DNA of 64,000 bases from positions 124,001-188,000 of the forward strand of contig NZ_NFJH01000004.1 of the NCBI RefSeq assembly GCF_002159765.1, in the 5' to 3' direction. The notes below the pieces were generated by a model. It was not told the origin of the DNA. It ran no database searches and was given only the letters and a program-made list of their open reading frames with translations. Shown here piece by piece: positions 26,833-35,398 of the stretch; position 1 is the first letter of the stretch; every line of letters starts with the position of its first letter. Source of the stretch: Collinsella sp. An268 (GTDB taxonomy: Bacteria; Actinomycetota; Coriobacteriia; Coriobacteriales; Coriobacteriaceae). Both the position numbers and the translations under genes were made by a program.

Positions 26833-27792
26833 ATGGCAGATTGCAACGTCGCCGCTACAACCGCCGCCGGCGCTCAAGCCGAGCTCACGCCCGATGACTT
26901 CCGCGTCGTGGGCTTCACGCAGGAGGAGGCGAACCGCATCGACCGCCCCACCATCTCGTACTGGGCCGATGCCTGGCGCCGCCTGCGCAAGAACCCCGTC
27001 GCCATGGGGGCGCTCGTCGTCCTCGGCCTCCTGTGCGTCATGGTGATCGTGGGCCCCTATATGCGCGGCTACTCGCTTCTCGACATGAACACCGCCGACC
27101 GCAACCTCGGCCCGAGCGCTGAGTACTGGTTTGGCACCGACAGCCTCGGGCGCGACCTGTTCAGCCGCGTGTGGATGGGCGCCCGCGCCTCGGTCATCAT
27201 CGCGCTCGTGGCCACCGCGGTGAAGCTCGTCTTCGGCACGCTCTACGGCGCGATCATGGCGCACTTCGGCGGCTGGGTGGACGACCTCATGATGCGCTTC
27301 ATCGAGGTCATCAACTCGCTGCCCAACCTCCTGCTCGTGATCCTCATCATGATGGTTCTGGGCAACAACCTCTTCGCACTGCTCGTCGCCCTGAGCATCA
27401 CGGCATGGTGCAACACCGCCCGCCAGGTGCGCGGCATGATCAAGCAGCTCAAGGAATCCGAGTACGTCTACGCTGCCGAGGTGCTGGGCGCGAGCCCTTT
27501 GCGCATCATCCTCAAGCACTACGTGCCCAACATGATCAGCATCCTCATCCTCGACGCATCGACGGCCATCCCCAACTTCATCTTCACCGAGGCGGGCCTG
27601 AGCTTCCTCGGCATCGGCCTCACCTCGCCCGAGATCAGCCTGGGCGTGCTCATCTCGATGGGCCAGCAGACGCTCGACTTCTACCCGTCGCAGCTGCTGT
27701 TCCCCTGCCTCATCCTGTGCATCATCGTCATGGCCTTCAACCTGCTGGGCGACGGTCTGCGTGACGCCCTCGACCCGAAGCTGCGCGACTAG
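26833..27792 (+). CDS. oppC: Oligopeptide ABC transporter permease
   Basis: A 319-residue permease with the OppC N-terminal cytosolic segment (about 45 residues before the first membrane helix), the FGTDSLGRDLFSRV motif, and an EAA-type loop YVYAAEVLGASPLRI. It follows oppB by 12 bases with GGGAGGG as ribosome binding site. Confidence 0.92.
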   Translation: MADCNVAATTAAGAQAELTPDDFRVVGFTQEEANRIDRPTISYWADAWRRLRKNPVAMGALVVLGLLCVMVIVGPYMRGYSLLDMNTADRNLGPSAEYWFGTDSLGRDLFSRVWMGARASVIIALVATAVKLVFGTLYGAIMAHFGGWVDDLMMRFIEVINSLPNLLLVILIMMVLGNNLFALLVALSITAWCNTARQVRGMIKQLKESEYVYAAEVLGASPLRIILKHYVPNMISILILDASTAIPNFIFTEAGLSFLGIGLTSPEISLGVLISMGQQTLDFYPSQLLFPCLILCIIVMAFNLLGDGLRDALDPKLRD

Positions 27793-27816
27793 CCGGCACG
27801 AAAGAAAGGGTGCATC

Positions 27817-28910
<1,094 letters not shown>

Positions 28911-28914
<4 letters not shown>

Positions 28915-29903
28915 GCGCTGACAAGGAGGTGCTGCTCTCGGTGCGGCACCTGAAGAAGTACTTCAACGTGGGCCGCGGCTCCATCCTCAAAGCCGTGGAC
29001 GACGTGTCGTTCGACATCTACAAGGGCGAGACGCTCGGCATGGTGGGCGAATCCGGCTGCGGCAAGACCACCTGCGGCCGCACCTGCATCGGCCTGTATG
29101 ACAAGACGGACGGCGAGGTGCGCTACAAGGGCAAGGACGTGCACGCGCTTTCCGGGCGCGACCGCCAGGCGTTCAAGCGCGAGGTGCAGATGGTCTTCCA
29201 GGACCCCTACGGCTCGCTCGACCCGCGCATGACCGTGGCGGACATCGTGGCCGAGGGCATCGACATCCACGGGCTCTGCAAGACCAAGCAAGAGCGCCAA
29301 GACAAGATCTTCCGCTGCCTCGAGATGGTCGGTTTGAACCGCGAGCACGCCAACCGGTTTGTGCACGAGTTCTCCGGCGGACAGCGCCAGCGCATCGGCA
29401 TCGCCCGCGCGCTCGCCGTTGACCCCGAGTTCATCGTGCTCGACGAGCCCATCTCCGCCCTCGACGTCTCCATCCAGGCGCAGGTGGTCAACCTGCTCAT
29501 CCAGCTGCAGCGCCAGATGGGCCTCACCTACCTCTTCGTCGCGCACGACCTCTCGATGGTGAAGCACATCTCAGACCGCATCGCCGTCCTGTACCTCGGC
29601 ACGCTCGTGGAGCTCGCACCCTCCGAGGAGCTCTTCGCCAACCCGCTGCACCCCTACACCAAGGCGCTGCTCTCCGCCATCCCCGTCCCCGACCCGGAGG
29701 TGGAGCGCGAGCGCGAGAAGAAGAAGATCAAGCTCGAGGGCGACGTTCCGAGCCCCATCAACACGCCGCCGGGATGCCGCTTCAAGGGCCGCTGCAAGTA
29801 CCATGAGGGCGCGTGCGACGCACAGCCGCCGCTCACCGAGGTCACGCCCGGGCACTTTGTCGCCTGCCCGCGCGCGCTCGCGCTCGCCGGAACGGCACGA
29901 TGA
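28911..29903 (+). CDS. oppF: Oligopeptide ABC transporter ATP-binding protein
   Basis: A 330-residue ABC ATPase: Walker A GESGCGKTT, signature FSGGQRQRI, Walker B FIVLDEPISALD, and a C-terminal oligopeptide domain with GCRFKGRCKYHEGACDAQPP cysteines. It pairs with OppD to power peptide import. Both ends overlap neighbouring genes by four bases. Confidence 0.93.
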
Positions 29904-30340
29904 GCAAGAAGCGGGGGACCGAGCGCGCGGGCGGCGGCGCCGTCTCGCAAAATACCGCCGCCGCGACCGCGCCCCGTGAGACCGCGGGGAAGGCGGCCGG
30001 CGCCCGCGACGTCCTCAAGGCCCTCGGCCTCGGGATGGCCGGCGGCATCCTTCTCGGTCTTGTCGCCGGCATCTTGGGCGCCCTCTTGGGGGGAGCCGGC
30101 CTCTCCTCGGGCCTCGAGGCGGCCAAGGACGCACTCCTTTTCGTAGCGGCCCTCATGCTCTTCGTACTCGCCGGCATGCTGCTGCTCAAGGGGAAGAAGG
30201 GCGAGCGGCCCCTCGCCGATATGGAGGGATGGCGCCGCCACTTTGCCGTCATCGGCCCCAAAAGCGTGCTCGGCGCGATGGCCGCCGGCGTGGTGATCGC
30301 CGCCATCGCCGTCGATTACCTGCAGTTCGCGCTTCGCTAG
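29900..30340 (+). CDS. Small membrane protein at the end of the opp operon
   Basis: A 146-residue protein with three predicted membrane segments (about residues 42-66, 76-97 and 118-138) after a hydrophilic, alanine-rich N-terminus of 35 residues. A short polar loop (KGKKGERPLADMEGWRRHF) separates the second and third helices. It starts inside the oppF stop codon (ATGA), so it is translationally coupled to the transporter, but no function is known. The terminator downstream marks the operon end. Confidence 0.7.
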   Translation: MSKKRGTERAGGGAVSQNTAAATAPRETAGKAAGARDVLKALGLGMAGGILLGLVAGILGALLGGAGLSSGLEAAKDALLFVAALMLFVLAGMLLLKGKKGERPLADMEGWRRHFAVIGPKSVLGAMAAGVVIAAIAVDYLQFALR

Positions 30341-30363
30341 CGCGCGTCGCACCCGCTGAGCCT

Positions 30364-30401
30364 CGGCCCGCCCGCGCTGTGTCCCGTGCGCGGGCGGGCC
30401 G
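30364..30401. terminator. Strong bidirectional hairpin between convergent units
   Basis: A perfect 14-base stem (CGGCCCGCCCGCGC with its complement at 30388-30401) with a 10-base loop lies between the end of the opp operon and the end of the convergent minus-strand gene. There is no T run, so efficiency is uncertain. Confidence 0.55.
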
Positions 30402-30424
30402 TTCCCGTTGAGGGCAATCGGTCC

Positions 30425-31408
30425 CTACGTCGCGTCGTCTCTGAGCGGCGTGCCGAGGAAGTCCTCGTCGAAGGGGATCGACCCCGAGAAGGTGTAGGGA
30501 CCGTCCGTCGCGATCACAAGGTAGTTGTCCTCGCCGCCCCAGTCCTCGTCGGTCGCGGGGATGATGTGCACGTGCGCGAACACCGCGGAGAGCGTCGCCA
30601 CCTCATCGCGCAGAAAAGCGAGGTCCCTCCCCTCGTCGCGGGATACCACGTTGGTGAGATACACGCCGCCGGGGTTGAGCGCCGCGCGCATCGAGCGGGC
30701 CGCCTCCACCGTGGCGAGGGAGTGCGCCGGCTCGCTCCCAGCAAACGTATCGTTCACGATGGCATCGTAGGGTGCGCGGCTGTGCACGGCCAAGGGCGTC
30801 GAAGCGTTTTCCATACCGTCGGCGAGCTCGTCGATGAGCTCACGGCCGTCGACCTCCATAACCTGCAGGCGCCCGTCGACGCGCGCAGCGAGGTCGTCCA
30901 GATAGAACCAGCGCCGCGCCGCCTCGATGACGTCCGGGTCGCGCTCGACCACATCGAGCGCGAGGTCCTTATGACGCAGGAGCGTGTACTTGGGCCAGGC
31001 GAAGCCGCCCCCGCCCAGGGCGAGCGCGCGCTCGATGCCGTGCCCGCATGCCGCCCGCATGGGCCCATCGGCGTCAAACAGCACCTCGAAGGCGCGCTGG
31101 TAGGCGAAAACCGGCTCGAAGCGCCGCTCCCCCACATAGGTCGCCGACTGGTACACGCCGCCGCTCTCGAGCACGCGCACCTCCTCGCCCGTGGGCGCCG
31201 TGAGCGTACGGACCCGCACGTCGCTCGTCGGGCGCGCTTGGGCGCGAGCGCGGCGGCGGCTCGCGAACAGCGCCGCGAACACGACGGCCACCACCACAAG
31301 AACGAGCGCGATGCCCGCCGGAGGGAGCGTCGCCAGCTGCAGGGCGAACGCGATAACGAGGATGAGGGCGACGATGCCGAGCATCCGGTAGGCATCACGC
31401 ATGTTCAT
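30425..31408 (-). CDS. Membrane-anchored spermidine synthase-like (polyamine aminopropyltransferase fold) protein
   Basis: A 327-residue protein with two membrane helices in the first 50 residues and then a spermidine-synthase-type Rossmann fold: ALALGGGGFAWPKY for the nucleotide loop, DVVERDPDVIEAARRWF, and YDAIVNDTFAG where the synthases have their catalytic aspartate region. Proteins like this are often annotated as fused or orphan spermidine synthases; whether it makes polyamines is unproven. The start at 31408 follows GGAGGGGAG and overlaps the elp3 end by 14 bases, so it is coupled to elp3. Confidence 0.78.
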   Translation of the reverse strand: MNMRDAYRMLGIVALILVIAFALQLATLPPAGIALVLVVVAVVFAALFASRRRARAQARPTSDVRVRTLTAPTGEEVRVLESGGVYQSATYVGERRFEPVFAYQRAFEVLFDADGPMRAACGHGIERALALGGGGFAWPKYTLLRHKDLALDVVERDPDVIEAARRWFYLDDLAARVDGRLQVMEVDGRELIDELADGMENASTPLAVHSRAPYDAIVNDTFAGSEPAHSLATVEAARSMRAALNPGGVYLTNVVSRDEGRDLAFLRDEVATLSAVFAHVHIIPATDEDWGGEDNYLVIATDGPYTFSGSIPFDEDFLGTPLRDDAT

Positions 31409-33422
31409 GGGAATCTCCCCTCCGCTCCGGCGCAACGGCAAGGTCGCGACACTGGTAGAGATCGCCGTCGACAAAACCCAACCGACGATAATAGGCCCGC
31501 GTACCCACCGCGCTGATGACGTTTACCCGCATATACCCCGCGGCGCGGGCGATGGTGCAGGCGCGCTCGACCAGGCGGCGCCCCAGCCCGTGGTGCTGCG
31601 CCTCGCCGCCCGCCTCGCCCACGCGCGCCGCCATGCCGTACACGTGCACCTCGCGGATCATGGCCTCACCGGGCGCTATGGGGCAGGCGAGCCCTGCGGC
31701 GGCCATCTCCTCTGCGAGGGCAGCGACCGCGGCGGGATCGGGAAGCGACAGGCGCAGGAAACCCGCGATGCGCCCCGCGGGCGTCACCCACTGCAGGAAT
31801 CGCTCGTTGGAGACGGAGGTGCGCTGCGCGACCTCGTCCAGGCTGAGCGTCGCGAGGTCGACGTCGTCGGTTGCGATCTCGCGGAAGCGTATCTCGCGGA
31901 CGGGCTCGCCGGCCAGGCGCTGCTCGACGAGCTGACGCAGGTTGGGCTTCTTGTTGCCCGCCACGATGTCGCCCGTCGAGAAGTCGCGGATCATGCGCGA
32001 CACGCGGCAGAACGCGGGCGTCGCCGCGACATCGGCGCAGAGCACGTCGACGAGCTCGGCCTCCGTATAGGGCCGCCACCTGCCGGCGCGCCAATCGCGC
32101 GCGAGCGGCGTGCCGTCGATCAGGGCGCAGGGGTAGAGCTTGATCTCGTCGGGGCAGAAGGCGGGGTCCTCCACCAGGCGCCGATAGTCCGCCTTGTCGG
32201 ACACCGGGTCCGCACCCAGCAGGTTCACCATCGCATGGGCATGGATCTTGAACCCAAAGAGCCTGAGCAGCGCGAACGCCCGCTCGATATCCGCAACCCG
32301 CGTGCGCCGCCCGTTGACGTCGAGGACGTGCTGGCAGGTGCTCTGCACGCCCATCTGGATCTTGGTGGCGCCCATGCGGCGGATGAGGTCGAGGCGCCGG
32401 GGCGTGATGGCATCCGGACGCGTCTCGACCACGAGCCCCACCACGCGGTGGCGCGCGTCCTCGTTGCGGCGCTGCTCGCGCACGAGATCTGCCATAGCGG
32501 CCGTCTGCGTTGCGGCGAGACGGCGCCAGGGATCGCGCGTGCCGAAGAGCTTCGTCACGGCCGCGTTATAGCTGAGGGTACCCGCTGCGACCGCGCCCTG
32601 CGACCGCGCGAGGTCGCTCGCGTCGATACCGAGAAACGCATCGGAGGCCGCGCCGGCGGGCAGGATGCCGAGCGCCGCGAGCTCCGCCCGGCGAGCGCGC
32701 ACGCCCGGTGGCACGGGGTCGGCCGCAGCGGGGGCGCACCCCGCCGCGTCGGCTCCGCCCGGAGCATCCCTGCCCGCCGCACCGCCGACTCCGCCCGCAG
32801 GGCTGCCGCCCTCATCCGCAAATCCGCGCAGGAGCGGATTTGCGGCCACACCGGCAACGGCGTCGTCGTTGAGGGCACGGAACAGCTCGGTCATGAACCA
32901 CGTCTGGTAGCCCTCGGGGTAGTCGCTCCACGTGCCGCCGAGCACGATCAGCTCGATCTTGTCGGTCGCATGCCCCATCTGCGCAAGCGCGGTGAGCCGT
33001 GCCGAGACCTGGAGATACGGGTCGAAGGCGTTCTGCACCGCACGCTCGCAGGCGGGCTCGTCCGCCAGATAGCTCTTGGGGCAGCGCAGGTCGCTCGGGC
33101 AGAACCTGCATGCGCCCGAGCACGGCCAGGGCTTGGTGATGACCGTGATGGTGGCGACGCCCGAGGCGGAGCGGCGCGGCTTCATGCGGAGTACCCCGAG
33201 CAGCCGCTGCTCAAGCGCGGGGGTCACGCCCCATGTGCGCCAACGCTCGGGCTCCTCGCGCTTCACGCGCTGGTAGAAAGGCAGTAGGCGCCGCTTGGCA
33301 AAGGCCCGCTTGTCCCCGCCCGCACGCTTCGCCGCAGCATGGATGAGCTTGACGAGCGCACGGTCGTTCACCGCCTCGCCCGCCCGCAGGCGCCGCAAAA
33401 TCTCTGTGATGATCTCTTCCAT
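31395..33422 (-). CDS. elp3: Elp3-family tRNA uridine-34 carboxymethyltransferase (radical SAM / GNAT)
   Basis: A 675-residue Elp3 homologue, which adds a carboxymethyl group to U34 of some tRNAs. The radical SAM cysteines are in CSGACRFC (near residue 90; CxxxCxxC), and the C-terminal third is a GNAT acetyl-CoA domain (GLGRRLVERACTIARAAGY; YYRRLGF). About 50 extra residues rich in Gly, Ala and Pro interrupt the protein near residues 195-245; their DNA includes a perfect 12-base palindrome. The start at 33422 is chosen because MEEIITEILRRL is the family opening. A divergent Trm9-like methyltransferase lies 188 bases away. Confidence 0.9.
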   Translation of the reverse strand: MEEIITEILRRLRAGEAVNDRALVKLIHAAAKRAGGDKRAFAKRRLLPFYQRVKREEPERWRTWGVTPALEQRLLGVLRMKPRRSASGVATITVITKPWPCSGACRFCPSDLRCPKSYLADEPACERAVQNAFDPYLQVSARLTALAQMGHATDKIELIVLGGTWSDYPEGYQTWFMTELFRALNDDAVAGVAANPLLRGFADEGGSPAGGVGGAAGRDAPGGADAAGCAPAAADPVPPGVRARRAELAALGILPAGAASDAFLGIDASDLARSQGAVAAGTLSYNAAVTKLFGTRDPWRRLAATQTAAMADLVREQRRNEDARHRVVGLVVETRPDAITPRRLDLIRRMGATKIQMGVQSTCQHVLDVNGRRTRVADIERAFALLRLFGFKIHAHAMVNLLGADPVSDKADYRRLVEDPAFCPDEIKLYPCALIDGTPLARDWRAGRWRPYTEAELVDVLCADVAATPAFCRVSRMIRDFSTGDIVAGNKKPNLRQLVEQRLAGEPVREIRFREIATDDVDLATLSLDEVAQRTSVSNERFLQWVTPAGRIAGFLRLSLPDPAAVAALAEEMAAAGLACPIAPGEAMIREVHVYGMAARVGEAGGEAQHHGLGRRLVERACTIARAAGYMRVNVISAVGTRAYYRRLGFVDGDLYQCRDLAVAPERRGDSHEHA
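32816..32845. repeat. Perfect 12-base inverted repeat inside elp3
   Basis: CCGCAAATCCGC and GCGGATTTGCGG are separated by six bases (32828-32833). The hairpin lies at the edge of the Gly/Ala-rich insert of Elp3. Confidence 0.6.
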
Positions 33423-33610
33423 GCCTCGATTGTAGCCGAGTCGCCGCAGGGCGGCTCCCCCGGGCGCGCACACGTCCGGCGAAGCCTCACACCGTGCGCG
33501 CACGATAGACCTCAATCGGCCCGGCGCGCTGCAAACAGCAAGTGCGCACGCGAGAAATAAGCCCCGCGCTCGCTGCAAGGGTTCGCTAGACTGAAACGGA
33601 GGAGGAACCT

Positions 33611-34438
33611 ATGGACCAAGCCGTTGCACGCAAGCTCATTGCCCTCAACAACCGCTTCTACCGCTCGCACGCGGCATCCTTCTCCGCCACCCGCTCGACC
33701 CCGTGGACGGGCTGGGAGAAGGTCGCGCGGCTGGTAGAGGCGGCACGTGGGAAGACGGACGGCGCAGCGGCTTTCCCTACATCGCTGCACGTGCTCGACG
33801 TCGCCTGCGGCAACATGCGCCTCGCACGGTTCCTCGCACAGGCTCTTTCCCAAGAGCGCATCGCCTATCACGGGATCGACCGCTGTGCGCCGCTCGCGCA
33901 GTCCGCCGAGACCCCGGACGCGACCGATCGGCTGTCCATCGCCTTCCACGAGGCCGATATCCTAGAGCGCCTGCTCGCCCCCGGCACCCGGACCCTCTCG
34001 CCAACAGGACGCGAGCTCCCCGCCGGCGAGCTCGTCGCCTGCTTCGGTTTCATGCACCACGTCCCCGGGGAGGCCCTGCGCGCCGCCCTGCTCCGCGAAC
34101 TCGTGGCGCAGGCCGCGCCCGGCGGCATCGTCGCCGTGTCGTTCTGGCGCTTTATGGACGATGCGCGCCTTGCGGGAAAGGCGGCGGTTTCCGACCATGG
34201 TGCCGTCGCGGCACCTCCCTGGGAGGGCTATGACCCCGTCGACCTCGAGGTGGGGGATCACTTTCTCGGATGGCAGGATGAGGGCGGCGCGCTTCGCTTC
34301 TGCCATCACACCGACGAGGCGGAGCTCGACCGCCTCGTGGCGTCCGTCCCCGCCAGGCACGCTGAAGAATGTGCGCGCTTTTCCGCTGACGGCCGGAGCG
34401 GCGAGCTGAACCGCTATCTTGTTCTCCGCAAGCGCTAG
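33611..34438 (+). CDS. Class I SAM methyltransferase resembling Trm9/ALKBH8 tRNA methyltransferases
   Basis: A 275-residue SAM-dependent methyltransferase: motif I LHVLDVACGNMRLARF, acidic motif II YHGIDR, and CFGFMHHVPGE with the paired histidines. The N-terminal stretch SFSATRSTPW closely resembles the F-S-x-T-R-x-x-P-W signature that opens eukaryotic Trm9 and the ALKBH8 methyltransferase domain, which methylate carboxymethyl-U34 made by Elongator. Its neighbour is elp3, so a joint role in wobble-uridine modification is plausible; this is inference. Ribosome binding site GGAGGA. A generic small-molecule methyltransferase is the alternative. Confidence 0.7.
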   Translation: MDQAVARKLIALNNRFYRSHAASFSATRSTPWTGWEKVARLVEAARGKTDGAAAFPTSLHVLDVACGNMRLARFLAQALSQERIAYHGIDRCAPLAQSAETPDATDRLSIAFHEADILERLLAPGTRTLSPTGRELPAGELVACFGFMHHVPGEALRAALLRELVAQAAPGGIVAVSFWRFMDDARLAGKAAVSDHGAVAAPPWEGYDPVDLEVGDHFLGWQDEGGALRFCHHTDEAELDRLVASVPARHAEECARFSADGRSGELNRYLVLRKR

Positions 34439-34484
34439 CAACCCAGCAGCGCACCCGACCGCCCGCAACCCGCAAGGACCGCCC

Positions 34485-35333
34485 ATGGGACTCACGCACA
34501 TCCGCACACCCAAGAACTTCGTGCTCGAGGAGCGCCTCGCGCGCTTCGGCACCGCCATCGAGGAGCGCCCCGAGGCCTATGCCGGGCGCTGGGCGGAGGC
34601 GTGCTGGCCGCTGGGGTCCGGACATGCGGGCGGGGCACACTTTGACGCGGTCCACCTCGACCTCGGCTGCGGCAAGGGCGCCTTTCTCGCCGAGAGCGCT
34701 CGTCGCGCGCCGCAGGACCTCTTCATCGGTATGGACATCGAGCCCATCTGCATCGCCTACGCGGCGCAGCGCATCGTCGAGGACGGTCTGACCAACGCGC
34801 TCGTCCTGCCGCGCGGCGCCGGTGCGCTCGGACGCATCTTCGCCCCCGGCGAGATCGCGGCCATAACGCTCAACTTCCCCACGCCCTATCCCAAGCGGCA
34901 CTTCGCCCCGAGGCGCACCACCACCGTCGACCATCTCCTCGCCTACCGGCGCATCATCGCCGCAGGCGGGACCCTTACCCTTCGCACCGACAGCCAGCCG
35001 CTGCGCGATTACACGCTCATCCAGCTCGCCGCCGCGGGCTACGAGGTTCTCTGGTCTTCAGACGACGTGCGCCGCGAGCACCCGGACACCCCCGCATCGG
35101 AGTACGAGAGCCGACTCGCCGCCCAGGGCGCCACGGTCTGGGGCGTCTGCGCCACCCCGGGGGCCGAGCCCACACGAGATCAGATCGCCCAAGGGCGCGC
35201 GGCGGAGCAGAGCCTCATGGCCTATCTCCCCGATGACCTCGAGAGCCTCCCCTATGTTCCGCTCGGCATGGAGGCGGCCGTCACCAACCTCATCAACCGC
35301 CGCCGGCGCGAGGCCGCCAGAGAGCGCGCGTAA
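34485..35333 (+). CDS. trmB: TrmB-family tRNA (guanine-N7)-methyltransferase
   Basis: A 282-residue methyltransferase of the TrmB family, which makes m7G46 in tRNA. Landmarks are RTPKNFVLEERL at the N-terminus, the SAM loop HLDLGCGKGAFLAESA, FIGMDIEP, and LNFPTPYPKRHFAPRR where TrmB proteins usually have NFPDPWPKKRHxKRR. The D-to-T and W-to-Y changes in that catalytic loop are unusual. The start follows AAGGA. It is downstream of the Trm9-like gene by 46 bases and probably shares its transcript. Confidence 0.82.
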   Translation: MGLTHIRTPKNFVLEERLARFGTAIEERPEAYAGRWAEACWPLGSGHAGGAHFDAVHLDLGCGKGAFLAESARRAPQDLFIGMDIEPICIAYAAQRIVEDGLTNALVLPRGAGALGRIFAPGEIAAITLNFPTPYPKRHFAPRRTTTVDHLLAYRRIIAAGGTLTLRTDSQPLRDYTLIQLAAAGYEVLWSSDDVRREHPDTPASEYESRLAAQGATVWGVCATPGAEPTRDQIAQGRAAEQSLMAYLPDDLESLPYVPLGMEAAVTNLINRRRREAARERA

Positions 35334-35398
35334 TACCGCCGTGGCGCGGCGGTCTGCCATAATGGACCCGACACACCATCTCGATTGGAGCCCCGCGC

